Shown here in pieces: positions 18,642 to 29,622 of a stretch of DNA of 64,000 nt; within the stretch, counting starts at the first letter, position 1, and each line of letters begins with the position of its first letter. The notes under the pieces are model-generated. The model searched no databases and was not told the DNA's origin. It was given only the letters and a program-made list of their open reading frames with translations. Both the position numbers and the translations under genes were made by a program. Source of the DNA: Candidatus Coprousia avicola (GTDB lineage Bacteria > Actinomycetota > Coriobacteriia > Coriobacteriales > Coriobacteriaceae); assembly GCA_018715125.1 (NCBI GenBank), contig DVMF01000084.1:1-64000 (forward strand), given 5' to 3'.

Positions 18642-19406
18642 TTACAGGTCGCGGTAGTCGATAAGCGCAAGATCGGGCTGCGCCTCGAGCCAAGCGTGCA
18701 GCTCGGGCGAGATGAGCGCGTCGACCTCCTTGGTGCGGTCGGTGGTGAGCGACGAGTTGTTGAGGATGAAGTGGTCCAGATAGCCGGGGTGCGCCACAAA
18801 CACGGTGGTGTCGCCGTCGGCCATCTGTGCGACCGTCTCGCGGATGCACGCGGCGGGGTCGTAGCCGGGCGTCATCGAGCGCAGGACCATGCGCACCGGT
18901 GTGGAACCGCAGGCAACCACGACGGTGGGGTCAAACGATGGCGGCTGGTTCTTGTAGCCGTGGCGCTCGGCAACGTAGGCGATGGCGCGGTTGAGGTTGT
19001 TGCTCATGACGGCGTGCGCCTCGAAGTAGTCGGGGTCGCGCCCCACGACCTCGAGGAAGCGCGCGAGCTGCGCCTCGATCTCGATGACCGCCTCGTCAAA
19101 ATCGACAAAGTCGACGCCCTCTTTAAACTTGGCGCGGTACTCGCGACTGCTCTTGAAGCAGCCGTCCGGCCCCAAGAGACTCGGGATGCGCGCGGGATCG
19201 GCGCAGGGGCGCCCCAGGCAGACATTGGTGTGCTGGCCGATGGCGATGTCGGCATCCTTGACCCAGGCGACGCCGCGCTCCGTCTCGGGCATGTTGGGCA
19301 TGACGCCGACGGAGCGCACGAGGCCCTCGTGTACGGTGCGGGCGATGCCAACGTTGACGGCGTAGGAGTAGCCGATGTCGTCGGCGCGGATGAGCAATTG
19401 CTTCAT
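18642..19406 (-). CDS. ChbG/YdjC-like carbohydrate deacetylase
   Basis: A 254-residue YdjC/ChbG (hopanoid-associated HpnK-like) family protein. The opening MKQLLIRADDIGYS gives the metal-binding Asp pair and QHTNVCLG the following His. ChbG removes an acetyl group from chitin-derived or other N-acetylated oligosaccharides in the cytoplasm, using a divalent metal. The ATG at 19406 is preferred because TTAGGAGG lies just before it; the longer frame to 19433 has no site. It is followed by a strong terminator. The decayed PTS gene upstream on the same strand hints at a former sugar-use locus. Confidence 0.85.
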   Translation of the reverse strand: MKQLLIRADDIGYSYAVNVGIARTVHEGLVRSVGVMPNMPETERGVAWVKDADIAIGQHTNVCLGRPCADPARIPSLLGPDGCFKSSREYRAKFKEGVDFVDFDEAVIEIEAQLARFLEVVGRDPDYFEAHAVMSNNLNRAIAYVAERHGYKNQPPSFDPTVVVACGSTPVRMVLRSMTPGYDPAACIRETVAQMADGDTTVFVAHPGYLDHFILNNSSLTTDRTKEVDALISPELHAWLEAQPDLALIDYRDL

Positions 19407-19509
19407 GTGAAACCTCCTAAGGGACGAGCGCAACGTAAGGGGTGAGCGCAGCGGTGCATACCTATTGTGACACGGCAGGCTGACACGAGCGGTTCAAGGT
19501 CTGTTGGAT

Positions 19510-20443
19510 TTACGCCTTGGCAGCAAGGCGCGCATCCTCCTCAAGCTGCTCTTTCGTGAAGCCAAAGAGGAAGGTGATGGCTGCGGCGACAACAAAGGCG
19601 ACGACCGAAGATATGGCGCCCCACATAAGATTTGCCGTTCCGCCGCCGGCGTACCCAATGAGCCCGAGGATATTCGTTGCTCCAAGCACATAGGTGGTCA
19701 CATGGAACACGCCGGCAATGAGTCCTCCGATGGCTCCGCCGATCACCATTCCGCCGAGCGACCGCATGTACTTAAAGCCGCAACCGTAGAGGGGCGGGCT
19801 CGGTCACGCCGCCAAGAATGCCGGAAAGCGCATAGCCGAGGTTGGCACCCTTCTCATCGCGCTCCTTGAGGCGCAAAAACGCGCCGAACGCCATGCCCCA
19901 GGTCGCGAACTGGGCGATTCCTCCGGCAACCATGATGCAGGAGTCGGAACCCGTTGAGATGAGCTGCACGATGCCAAGGCTCAGAACTACCGCGTGCATG
20001 CCCGTCATCACCATGAACTCCCACAGCGCCGATACCAGCACGAGCGTGAGAATCGTTACGATGCCGCCGGTGTTGCCAAGCGAGAACATCCCCGTACCGA
20101 TTAGGTCGCCCAGCACCGATCCGATAGGTGCGAGCACGCACAGGCCGACCGGGACCATGATGAAGAGCGTGCAGAACGGTACGAACACCGTCGAGAGCAT
20201 GTCGGGAATGATGCGCTTCATGAGCTTCTCAACCTGCCAAAGGACAGGCATGCACAGAAGAATCGGCAGCACGGTCGTCGAATAGTTGTTGAGTGCTGCG
20301 GGGAAGACCCCGTCGATGCAATGCAAGGTTGCGGTGGCCGCAGCGTGCAGCGTTGAGTATCGAGATGGTATTGACGCAGTAACAGTAAACGTCAATTTGT
20401 GCAGAGCCTGAGGAGAACGGGGAAATCCCTGATTCTCGGCCAT
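19510..20443 (-). pseudogene. decayed PTS sugar permease (EIIC of sucrose/beta-glucoside type)
   Basis: Two frames together make the C-terminal two-thirds of an EIIC membrane domain. The first (19772-20443) matches from about 20299 onward (LNNYSTTVLPILLCMPVLW) and ends GGVTEPAPLRLRL. The second (19510-19767) continues KYMRSLGGMVIGGAIGG. Removing one C from the GCCCC run near 19788-19792 restores the expected GGVTEPALYG junction, so a one-base frameshift broke the gene. The EIIB domain and the first part of EIIC, including the start, are missing, and the first 48 residues of the upstream frame are not homologous. It once moved and phosphorylated a sugar; it is now surely inactive. Confidence 0.82.
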
Positions 20444-20452
20444 GGCTCAAAA

Positions 20453-20487
20453 CTCAAAACTAAAATACTTTAACTAAGTTTTTTGAG
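20453..20487 (+). promoter_or_regulatory. AT-rich dyads upstream of the fatty-acid operon
   Basis: CTCAAAACT (20453-20461) pairs with AGTTTTTTGAG (20477-20487), and ACTTTAACTAAGTT (20467-20480) is an inner partial dyad. The latter resembles CTTTAG-CAAA-CTAAAG before the amino-acid importer at 33148. It lies 100 bases before acpP in a locally AT-rich stretch and is a plausible operator for the MarR protein encoded at the end of this operon. TAAAAT (20461-20466) may serve as -10. Confidence 0.45.
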
Positions 20488-20586
20488 AGAGTTTGCCGGA
20501 TGCGAGCCTCGCAAAAGACGGGCGCCGTAAACGTGCGGCGTCGCCCACCACGACCAGAAGGGCCCCCAGCCCGGAAAGGACAGACC

Positions 20587-20817
20587 ATGGATTTCCAGAA
20601 GATGTGCGAGGTCATCTCCGAGACCGTCGGGTGCGACCTGGAGAAGGTCACCCGTGAGGCCAAGCTCGAGGAGGACTTGGGCGCCGATTCGCTCGCGGCG
20701 ATGGAGCTCGTCATGGCGCTCGAGGAGGCCTTTGAGGTCGAGATCGACGACGCCGAGCTCGATCAGTTCAAGACCGTGGGCGATCTGGCCGACTACATCG
20801 AGCAGAAGCTCGCGTAA
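20587..20817 (+). CDS. acpP: acyl carrier protein
   Basis: A 76-residue acidic four-helix carrier. The phosphopantetheine serine is S35 in GADSLAAMEL (canonical DSL). It carries growing acyl chains through type II fatty-acid synthesis. The ATG at 20587 has GGAAAGGA before it and gives the normal family length; the longer frame from 20500 is rejected. It is the first gene of a twelve-gene operon. Confidence 0.96.
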   Translation: MDFQKMCEVISETVGCDLEKVTREAKLEEDLGADSLAAMELVMALEEAFEVEIDDAELDQFKTVGDLADYIEQKLA

Positions 20818-20903
20818 CGCGGGATGACAGGCGGGGCCTTGCGCCCCGACGTGCCAGGGCGGTGCCGGCGGGGCAGGGGTCCTGCCTGGCCGAAGGAGGA
20901 AGC

Positions 20904-21416
20904 ATGGGTGTGAAAGCGCAAGATATCTACGATGTGATGGACCGGTTTGAGGCGGGTAGCGCCACGCGGCTCAAGCTCGCGTGGGAGGGCGTCGAGCTCG
21001 AGCTCGAGAAGGCGCAGGCCCCCGCGGCCCCGGCGCCCGTGATCCTTCCCGTCGCCGTGCCCGCCTCCCCGGCCGCGCCGGCAGCCCCCTTGGCGCCGTC
21101 GGCGTCCGCCCCGGCGGCGGCCCCGGTGCCGGCGGCACCTGCACAGGCGCCGGCGGAGAGCTCTCCGGCGGATACCGGCACGTGCATCACCGCACCGCTC
21201 GTGGGCGTGTTCTACGCGGCGCCCGCGCCCGATAAGGACCCGTACGTCCAGCCGGGCGATCACGTAAAGAAGGGCGATACGGTGTGCCTTCTCGAGGCCA
21301 TGAAGATGATGAGCGAGGTCGAGGCGCCGTGCGACGCCGTCATCGAGGAGATCCTCGCCACCGACGGCGCGCTCGTCGAGTTCGGCGCACCGCTCATCTG
21401 TTATCGCGCGGAGTAG
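20904..21416 (+). CDS. accB: biotin carboxyl carrier protein of acetyl-CoA carboxylase
   Basis: A 170-residue BCCP. A short N-terminal domain is followed by an Ala/Pro-rich hinge (about 35-90) and a C-terminal biotinyl domain, with the biotinylated lysine K134 in LEAMKMMSEV. It shuttles carboxyl groups between AccC and AccAD. The start ATG follows GAAGGAGGAAGC. The gene is 86 bases after acpP and 10 bases before accC. Confidence 0.96.
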   Translation: MGVKAQDIYDVMDRFEAGSATRLKLAWEGVELELEKAQAPAAPAPVILPVAVPASPAAPAAPLAPSASAPAAAPVPAAPAQAPAESSPADTGTCITAPLVGVFYAAPAPDKDPYVQPGDHVKKGDTVCLLEAMKMMSEVEAPCDAVIEEILATDGALVEFGAPLICYRAE

Positions 21417-21426
21417 CGAGGCCGCC

Positions 21427-22835
<1,409 letters not shown>

Positions 22836-22839
<4 letters not shown>

Positions 22840-23702
22840 GCGGAATCCTCGCCGAGCGCCGGCGTCGCCTGCTTGCGCTCAAGAAGCTGCGCGGCGGCGC
22901 GACGGCGCCGGACACCACGCAGCGCACCTGCCCGGGTTGCGGCCGCGCCCTCGTCGAAGAGGAGCTCGTCGCCAACCAGCGCGTCTGCCCGTACTGCGGC
23001 TTTCACTTTGCCATGCCGGCGCGCGAGCGCCTGGAGCTCATGCTCGATCAGGGCACGTTCAAGGAGCTCGACGCCAACCTTGTCTCGCGCGACCCGCTGG
23101 CCTTTCCGGACTATCCCGCAAAGCTGCGCGAATTGCAGGCTAAGACCGGCCTTGGCGACGCCCTTGTCACGGCAACGGGCAAGATCGGCGGCGTGCCGGT
23201 GGCGGTGGCCGCGCTCGACACGCGGTTTCTCATGGGCAGCATGGGCGCGGTGGTGGGCGAGAAGCTCACCCGCCTCATCGAACGCGCCGAACGCCGCCAT
23301 CTGCCGCTCATCGTGTTCTCGGCGAGCGGCGGCGCGCGCATGCAGGAGGGTATCGTCTCGCTTATGCAGATGGCCAAGACCGCGGCGGCGTGCGAGCGCT
23401 TCGGCGCCCGCGGCGGGCTCTTCATCTCGGTGTTCACGCACCCCACCACGGGTGGCGTGACGGCGAGCTTTGCGAGCTTGGGCGACATCATGCTTGCCGA
23501 GCCCGGGGCGCTGGTGGGCTTTGCCGGCCCGCGCGTCATCGAGCAGACCATCGGCGAGAAGCTCCCCGACGGGTTCCAGCGCGCCGAGTTTCAGATGGAG
23601 CACGGCTTTGTAGACGCCGTGGTGCCGCGTGCGCGCTTGAGGCGCACCCTCATCTCGCTGCTTGCGCTCCACGGTAAGGGAGGTGTTGCCCATGTCCGCT
23701 GA
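22836..23702 (+). CDS. accD: acetyl-CoA carboxylase carboxyltransferase beta subunit
   Basis: A 288-residue carboxyltransferase beta subunit. The N-terminal zinc ribbon uses C32, C35, C51 and C54 (CPGCG ... CPYCG). The crotonase-like core contains FSASGGARMQEG and HPTTGGVTASFA. It joins AccA to transfer CO2 from biotin to acetyl-CoA. The ATG overlaps the accC stop by four bases, and its own 3' end overlaps accA by 11 bases, so production of both carboxyltransferase subunits is probably coupled. Confidence 0.96.
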
Positions 23703-24567
23703 TACGCTTGATAGCGCCCCCGTCGAGGCGCCGGGCACGGAGCTCGCCGTGAGCGCGTCCGGTGCTGCGGAGCGCGTCGCCTTGGCGCGCCATCCGGGTC
23801 GACCCGGTACGGCCGAGATCGTCGGTGCGCTCTTTACCGATTTCTTTGAGCAGAAGGGCGACCGCGCCTCCTGCGACGACCCGAGCATCTTGGGCGGTAT
23901 CGCGCTCTTTCACGGCACGCCCGTGACCGTGCTCGGCCATCGCAAGGGGTCGAGCATCGAAGAGCGCATGCGCACGAACTTCGGCATGCCCTCGCCCGAG
24001 GGCTACCGCAAGGCGCAGCGCATCATGCGCGCCGCCGAGAAGTTCGGCCGCCCCATCATCACGTTTGTGGACACACCGGGCGCCTACCCCGGGCTTGAGG
24101 CCGAGGAGCACGGGCAGGGCGAGGCCATCGCCCGCACCATCGAGCTCATGAGCGCCCTCACCGTGCCGACGATCTGCGTCATCACTGGCGAGGGCGGCTC
24201 GGGCGGCGCGCTCGCGCTCGCGGTGGGGAACCGCGTGCTCATGCTCGAGAACGCCGTGTACTCCGTGCTCTCGCCCGAGGGGTTCGCCTCCATTTTGTGG
24301 AAGGACGCGAGCCGCTCGTCCGAGGCGTGCGAGGTCATGAAGCTCACCGCCCAGGACTTGAAAGAGCTCGGCGTGATCGATGCGGTGGTACCCGAGCCGG
24401 CCGGCGGCGCGCACGAGAACCCGGAGGCGCTCTACCAGGTGCTCGACACCTGCCTCACCCGTGAGCTCGCGCGCTTTGCCAAGATGAGCCGCACGGCCAT
24501 CGCCCAAGACCGGTACACCAAGTTTCGCGCCATGGGCGCTTCCGCTGTCAAGAGGGGGCGCGCATGA
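23692..24567 (+). CDS. accA: acetyl-CoA carboxylase carboxyltransferase alpha subunit
   Basis: A 291-residue alpha subunit. The core has GHRKGSSIEERMRTNFGMP, FVDTPGAYPG and EGGSGGALALAVGN, the standard carboxyltransferase signatures. The N-terminus is shorter than in E. coli AccA, and the coiled-coil opening is replaced by an Ala-rich stretch. The ATG at 23692 lies inside the 3' end of accD with AAGGGAGG at a suitable distance. It ends in an ATGA overlap with fabH. Confidence 0.96.
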   Translation: MSADTLDSAPVEAPGTELAVSASGAAERVALARHPGRPGTAEIVGALFTDFFEQKGDRASCDDPSILGGIALFHGTPVTVLGHRKGSSIEERMRTNFGMPSPEGYRKAQRIMRAAEKFGRPIITFVDTPGAYPGLEAEEHGQGEAIARTIELMSALTVPTICVITGEGGSGGALALAVGNRVLMLENAVYSVLSPEGFASILWKDASRSSEACEVMKLTAQDLKELGVIDAVVPEPAGGAHENPEALYQVLDTCLTRELARFAKMSRTAIAQDRYTKFRAMGASAVKRGRA

Positions 24568-25595
24568 GGGGCGTGAAGATCATCGGCACCGGCTCCGCGC
24601 TGCCGAGCCGTACGGTCACCAACGACGATATGGCGCAGATGGTCGATACGTCGGACGAGTGGATCTCGACGCGAACGGGCATCCGCTCGCGCCGGTGGTG
24701 CGCCGAGGGCGAGAGCCAGCACACGCTCGCCCGCGATGCGGCGCGCCGTGCGCTTGCGGCGGCGGGCATCGCGCCCGACGAGGTGGGCGTGTGCCTGGTG
24801 GCGACGTTTACGGCGAGCGCGGCCACCCCTTCTACGGCGTGTTTGCTGCAGCGCGATCTGGGGCTGCCCGAGGACACGCTCTGCTTCGACCTCAACGCGG
24901 CCTGCGCGGGGTTTGTCTTTGCGCTCCATACGGCGGCGAGCCTCTTGGCGGCGGAGGGACCGGCGGCACTTCGGCCCTACGCGCTGGTGGTTGGCGCCGA
25001 GGAGCTCAGCCGCGTGATGGATATGACCGACCGCACGACCTGCGTGCTCTTTGGCGACGGCGCCGGTGCGGCGGTGCTCCGTGCGGATGCGGCCTGGCCC
25101 GCGCTTACGGCGACATGGGGCTCGCGCGGTAACGACGAGGCGCTGTTCGCGCCCGGCGTGGGCGCGCGCGACGACGCCGGCGCACTGCGGCCGAGCTATC
25201 TCACGATGGACGGGCGCGCGGTCTTTCGCTTTGCGACCGACGTGCTGCCCCGCGCCACCGCGGAGGTGCTCGAGCGCGCGGGCGTGGCGGCCGCGGACGT
25301 GGACCGCTTTATCTTCCATCAGGCCAACAAGCGCATCGTAGACGTCGCCGTGCGCAAGCTCGGCGTTCCGGCGGAGCGGTGCCAGGGCAACATCGACCAC
25401 ACGGGCAACACCAGTGCGGCGAGCGTGCCGCTTCTGCTCGATGAGCTCGTGCGCACCGGCGCGCTCGGGCCGGGCGCGCGCGTGGTGCTGGCGGGGTTTG
25501 GCGCGGGCCTCACGTGGGCTGCCTGCGTGACGGAGCTCGCCGCCCCGCTGGGCGGAGCGGCCGAGGCCCAGGACTCCTATGGCGAGAGCGACTAG
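24564..25595 (+). CDS. fabH: 3-oxoacyl-ACP synthase III
   Basis: A 343-residue KAS III that condenses a short acyl-CoA with malonyl-ACP to start each chain. The Cys-His-Asn triad is C114 (LNAACAGF), H252 (FIFHQANKR) and N282 (GNTSAAS). Primer choice (acetyl versus branched acyl-CoA) cannot be told from motifs. Its start overlaps the accA stop by ATGA. Confidence 0.96.
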   Translation: MRGVKIIGTGSALPSRTVTNDDMAQMVDTSDEWISTRTGIRSRRWCAEGESQHTLARDAARRALAAAGIAPDEVGVCLVATFTASAATPSTACLLQRDLGLPEDTLCFDLNAACAGFVFALHTAASLLAAEGPAALRPYALVVGAEELSRVMDMTDRTTCVLFGDGAGAAVLRADAAWPALTATWGSRGNDEALFAPGVGARDDAGALRPSYLTMDGRAVFRFATDVLPRATAEVLERAGVAAADVDRFIFHQANKRIVDVAVRKLGVPAERCQGNIDHTGNTSAASVPLLLDELVRTGALGPGARVVLAGFGAGLTWAACVTELAAPLGGAAEAQDSYGESD

Positions 25596-25613
25596 AAAGG
25601 GTTGCATCTACCT

Positions 25614-26546
25614 ATGAAGAAGCTGAACGAGATTCTGGGGACGGAGTTCCCCATCATCCAGGGCGGTATGGCCAACATCGCCACCGGCGCGTTTGCGGCG
25701 GCCTGCTCGAATGCGGGCGCGCTCGGCCTCGTGGCTGGCGGCGGCCTCACCGGTGAGGCGCTCCGCGCAGAGATTCGCGCCGCTGCCGCCGCGACCGACA
25801 AGCCCTTTGGCGTGAACCTCATGCTCATGAACCCGCACATCGACGAGTGCGCGCGCGTGGTGGTTGAGGAGGGCGTCTCGGTCGTCACCACCGGCGCCGG
25901 CAACCCCGCCAAGTACATCGATGCGTGGAAGGAGGCCGGCATCAAGGTCTTTCCCGTAGTCGCCGCACCCATTCTCGCCAAGCGCCTCGCCCGCCTGCCC
26001 ATCGACGGCATCATCGCCGAGGGCACCGAGTCCGGCGGACACGTGGGCGAGGCCACCACGATGGCGCTCGTGCCCGCTGTGGTGGATGCGGTGCCCGACC
26101 TCCCCGTCATCGCGGCGGGCGGCATTGCCGACGGGCGCGGCTTGGCGGCGGCCCTCGCCCTCGGCGCCTGCGGCGTGCAGGTGGGCACGTGCCTGCTGGC
26201 GAGCGAGGAGTGCCCCATCCACCAGAACTATAAGGACAAGGTCGTTGCGGCCGGCGTGAACGACACCGTGGTGACGGGCCGTCCCGCCGGTGCCCCCGTG
26301 CGCTGCCTTAAGAACAAGATGACCAAGAGGTATCTGGAGCTGGAGCGCACCGACACCAAGCGCGACGAGCTCGAGGCGCTCACGCTCGGCAGCCTTCGCC
26401 GTGCGGTGTTCGACGGCGACGTCGATACCGGAAGCTTCATGTGCGGCCAGGTGGCGGGCATGGTGCACGAGGTGCGCCCGGTGCGCGCCATACTGGAGGA
26501 CCTCGTGGCCGGCGCACGCGCGGTCATAGCTTGGTTGGAGGTGTAG
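25614..26546 (+). CDS. fabK: enoyl-ACP reductase II (FMN-dependent)
   Basis: A 310-residue FMN-binding TIM-barrel of the FabK / nitronate-monooxygenase superfamily. It opens [19 protein letters not shown] and contains [21 protein letters not shown] and [14 protein letters not shown]. In this fatty-acid operon, and with no FabI or FabL in sight, it should perform the last reduction of each cycle with NAD(P)H. The ATG at 25614 is chosen; an upstream in-frame TTG at 25602 abuts the ribosome binding site. FabK enzymes are naturally insensitive to triclosan. Confidence 0.95.
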   Translation: MKKLNEILGTEFPIIQGGMANIATGAFAAACSNAGALGLVAGGGLTGEALRAEIRAAAAATDKPFGVNLMLMNPHIDECARVVVEEGVSVVTTGAGNPAKYIDAWKEAGIKVFPVVAAPILAKRLARLPIDGIIAEGTESGGHVGEATTMALVPAVVDAVPDLPVIAAGGIADGRGLAAALALGACGVQVGTCLLASEECPIHQNYKDKVVAAGVNDTVVTGRPAGAPVRCLKNKMTKRYLELERTDTKRDELEALTLGSLRRAVFDGDVDTGSFMCGQVAGMVHEVRPVRAILEDLVAGARAVIAWLEV

Positions 26547-26550
26547 CCCC

Positions 26551-27519
26551 ATGGCGCTCGCATTTCTTTTTGCCGGCCAGGGCTCGCAGCATGCGGGCAT
26601 GGGCGCCGACCTGTACGAGACCTACCCGGCGTTTGCCCGCGTGATCGACGAGGCGGATGCCGCGGTCGACTTCGACCTCAAGACGCTCATGTTCGAGGAT
26701 CCCGAGGGCAAGATCTCGGATACCGCCTACACGCAACCGGCGATGGTCGCCTTTGCATGCGGCCTTACGGCGGTGCTTGCCGAGCGGGGCATCCAGGCGG
26801 ACTATGCCGCCGGCCTCTCGCTCGGCGAGTACTCCGCCCTCGCCTATGCCGGCGTGTTCGAGCCCGCGCAGGCCGTGGCGCTCGCCGCCTTCCGCGGTCG
26901 TGCGATGGCCGAGGCGGCGTCCGGGCGCAAGACGGCCATGATCTCGGTGCTGGGCATCGATCGCGAGCAGGTGGAGCGCTCCGTCGCCGCCGCGCAGGCG
27001 GCCGCCGCGGACGGCGAGGTCGTCGAGGTCTCCAACTACAACTGCCCCGGGCAGACGGTCATCGCCGGCGACGCGGAACCGGTTGCGGCGGCGGCAGCCC
27101 TCGCCAAGGAGGCCGGTGCGCGCCGCTGCATCCCGCTCAAGGTCTCCGGCCCCTTCCACACCTCGCTGCTGGCCCCTGCGGGCGAGGCGCTCAGCGAGCG
27201 CTTCGCAACCGAGCGCTTCGGCGCCATGCGCGTGCCGGTGCTCTTCAACACGCTCGGCCGCGAGGTGAGCGAGGCCGAGCTCGACGCCGCGTCGACCTCC
27301 GGCAGCGTCGACGAGCTCGTGCCCGCGCTGCTCGTTCGCCAGGTGCAGAGCGCGGTGCGCATGGAGGACACCATCCACCGGCTCTCCGAGCTCGGTGTCG
27401 ACCGCGTGATCGAGATCGGCCCGGGGCGCGTGCTCTCGGGGCTCGTGCGCAAGACGGAGCCCGGCATCGCGTGCACGCCTGTCGAGACCGCCTCGGACGT
27501 TGAGGCACTGCTCTCGTAG
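26551..27519 (+). CDS. fabD: malonyl-CoA:ACP transacylase
   Basis: A 322-residue alpha/beta hydrolase-type acyltransferase that loads malonate on [15 protein letters not shown] is the oxyanion loop, S90 in [10 protein letters not shown] the nucleophile, and GPFHTS holds the catalytic His. The gene starts 4 bases after fabK. Confidence 0.96.
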   Translation: MALAFLFAGQGSQHAGMGADLYETYPAFARVIDEADAAVDFDLKTLMFEDPEGKISDTAYTQPAMVAFACGLTAVLAERGIQADYAAGLSLGEYSALAYAGVFEPAQAVALAAFRGRAMAEAASGRKTAMISVLGIDREQVERSVAAAQAAAADGEVVEVSNYNCPGQTVIAGDAEPVAAAAALAKEAGARRCIPLKVSGPFHTSLLAPAGEALSERFATERFGAMRVPVLFNTLGREVSEAELDAASTSGSVDELVPALLVRQVQSAVRMEDTIHRLSELGVDRVIEIGPGRVLSGLVRKTEPGIACTPVETASDVEALLS

Positions 27520-27564
27520 CCGGGGCAAGACGCCGTACCGACCCCTCCCTTAGAAAGGATAGCC

Positions 27565-28320
27565 ATGCAGGAGACACCTCAGAACCTCGCCGGCAAGTGC
27601 GCCATCGTCACGGGTGGCAGCCGGGGCATCGGGCGGGCCGTCGTGCTCGAGCTCGCGCGCCGCGGGGCAAACATCGTGTTCAGCTACGCGGGCAATGCCG
27701 CTGCCGCCGAGGAGACGCGCGCGTCCGCCGCGGCGCTCGGTGTCGAGGTCCGTGCGGTTAAGGCGGACGCGACCGATCCTGCGGCCGCGCCCGCGCTCGT
27801 CGACGCGGCCAAGGAACTCGGTGGCGTCGACATCCTCGTCAACAACGCCGGCATCACGCGCGACAAGCTGGCTGCGCGCATGAGCGCCGAGGATTTCGAG
27901 GCCGTCATCGCCACCAACCTCACCGGCGCCTTCCTTATGACCAAGGCCGTCTTGCGTCCCATGATGCGCGCCCGCGCCGGCGCCATCGTCAACCTGAGCT
28001 CCGTCGTGGGGCTGCGCGGCAACGCCGGTCAGGCAAATTACGCCGCGAGCAAGGCGGGCCTCATCGGCCTTACCAAGTCGATCGCCCGCGAGGTCGCCGG
28101 CGCCGGCATCCGCGTGAACGCCGTCGCCCCCGGTTTTATTGCGACCGACATGACCGACGCGATGCCCGAGGCCGCCCGCGAGACCACCCTCGCCCAGATC
28201 CCCGCCGGCCACCTGGGTGCGCCCGAGGATGTGGCGCATGCGATCGCGTTTCTCGTGTCCGACGACGCCGCCTACATCACGGGCCAGGTGCTCGCCATCG
28301 ACGGCGGCATGAGCATGTAA
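27565..28320 (+). CDS. fabG: 3-oxoacyl-ACP reductase
   Basis: A 251-residue short-chain dehydrogenase. TGGSRGIGRA is the NADPH-binding glycine motif, NNAG follows, and the catalytic Tyr159/Lys163 lie in YAASKAG with the preceding Ser in NLSSVVG. It reduces 3-oxoacyl-ACP to 3-hydroxyacyl-ACP. GAAAGGA precedes the ATG. Confidence 0.96.
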   Translation: MQETPQNLAGKCAIVTGGSRGIGRAVVLELARRGANIVFSYAGNAAAAEETRASAAALGVEVRAVKADATDPAAAPALVDAAKELGGVDILVNNAGITRDKLAARMSAEDFEAVIATNLTGAFLMTKAVLRPMMRARAGAIVNLSSVVGLRGNAGQANYAASKAGLIGLTKSIAREVAGAGIRVNAVAPGFIATDMTDAMPEAARETTLAQIPAGHLGAPEDVAHAIAFLVSDDAAYITGQVLAIDGGMSM

Positions 28321-28365
28321 TCCGCCTCTCACGTATGTGTGCCCCTGTGTTCTAAGGAGTTTCGA

Positions 28366-29619
28366 ATGAGCAATCTGCAAAGGCGCCGCGTGGTCATCAC
28401 CGGTATGGGCGCCGTCACGCCGCTCGGTCATACCGTGGCCGAGAGCTGGGACGCGGTGCGCGCCGGCACGTGCGGCATCGCCCCCATCACGCGCTACGAC
28501 GCGAGCGAGCGCAAGGTCACGCTCGCCGCTGAGGTAAAGGACTGGGACGGCGCGGCGTTGCTGGGCCGGCAGCGCGCCAAGCACCTCGCGCGCTTCACGC
28601 AGTTCGCCCTCATCGCGGCGCGCGAGGCCGTTGAGACCGCTGCGCTCGACACCGCCTCCATCGACGCCACCCGCGCCGGCGTGATCGTCTCCTCCGGCAT
28701 CGGCGGCGTGGAAGAGACCGAGAACCAGCAGACGAGCTGCTTGAAGCGCGGGTTCGATCGCTGCTCGCCCTTCTACATCCCCTCCGGCATCTCCAACATG
28801 GCGGCGGGCGAGGTCGCTATCGAGATGGGCTTCAAGGGCATGTGCACCTGCCCCGTCACGGCGTGCGCCGGCGGCTCCAATGCGGTGGGCGACGCCTTCC
28901 GCCACATCCGCGACGGCTATGCCGAGGTCATGCTCGCCGGTGGCACCGAGGCGGCCATCACCCCGCTCTCCATCGGCGGTTTCACTACGATGCGCGCGCT
29001 CCACACGGGTGCGGACCCCAAGGCCGCGTCGATTCCGTTCGACGCGCGCCGCTCCGGCTTTGTGATGGGCGAGGGCGCCGCCATGCTGCTCCTGGAGGAG
29101 CGCGAGCATGCGCTCGCCCGCGGCGCCGAGATCATCGCCGAGGTGGTGGGCTACGGCGTCACCTGCGACGCGCACCACATCACGGCGCCGGCGCCCGATG
29201 GCGAGGGCGGCGCGCGCGCCATGGCGCAGGCGCTCGAAGACGCCGGCGGCGTCGCGCCCGAGGCCGTGGGCTACATCAACGCGCACGGTACCTCGACCCC
29301 GCTCAACGACCGCTGCGAGACCGCGGCTATCAAGACGGTGTTTGGCGATCACGCCTATGAGCTCGCCGTCTCCTCCACCAAGTCCATGACAGGACACATG
29401 CTCGGCGCTGCCGGCGCGGTGGAGGCCGTCTTTACGGCGCTGGCGCTGCATGACGACTACCTGCCGGCGACCATCGGCTACGTCGAGGCAGATCCCGACT
29501 GCGACCTCGACTACATCCCCAACGAGGGCCGCGCGAAGCGCGTCGAGTACGCGCTCTCCAACTCGCTCGGCTTCGGCGGGCACAACGCCTGTCTGCTGTT
29601 CAAGAAATGGGAGGGCTAA
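28366..29619 (+). CDS. fabF: 3-oxoacyl-ACP synthase II
   Basis: A 417-residue elongating ketosynthase. Its Cys-His-His triad is C167 (VTACAGGS), H307 (NAHGTSTPLND) and H344 (MTGHMLGAAG). It extends acyl-ACP with malonyl-ACP. The ATG at 28366 follows TAAGGAG; the frame upstream to 28339 has no site. As no FabB or FabA/FabM is in the operon, unsaturated fatty-acid synthesis, if any, must depend on other loci. Confidence 0.96.
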   Translation: MSNLQRRRVVITGMGAVTPLGHTVAESWDAVRAGTCGIAPITRYDASERKVTLAAEVKDWDGAALLGRQRAKHLARFTQFALIAAREAVETAALDTASIDATRAGVIVSSGIGGVEETENQQTSCLKRGFDRCSPFYIPSGISNMAAGEVAIEMGFKGMCTCPVTACAGGSNAVGDAFRHIRDGYAEVMLAGGTEAAITPLSIGGFTTMRALHTGADPKAASIPFDARRSGFVMGEGAAMLLLEEREHALARGAEIIAEVVGYGVTCDAHHITAPAPDGEGGARAMAQALEDAGGVAPEAVGYINAHGTSTPLNDRCETAAIKTVFGDHAYELAVSSTKSMTGHMLGAAGAVEAVFTALALHDDYLPATIGYVEADPDCDLDYIPNEGRAKRVEYALSNSLGFGGHNACLLFKKWEG

Positions 29620-29622
29620 CCT

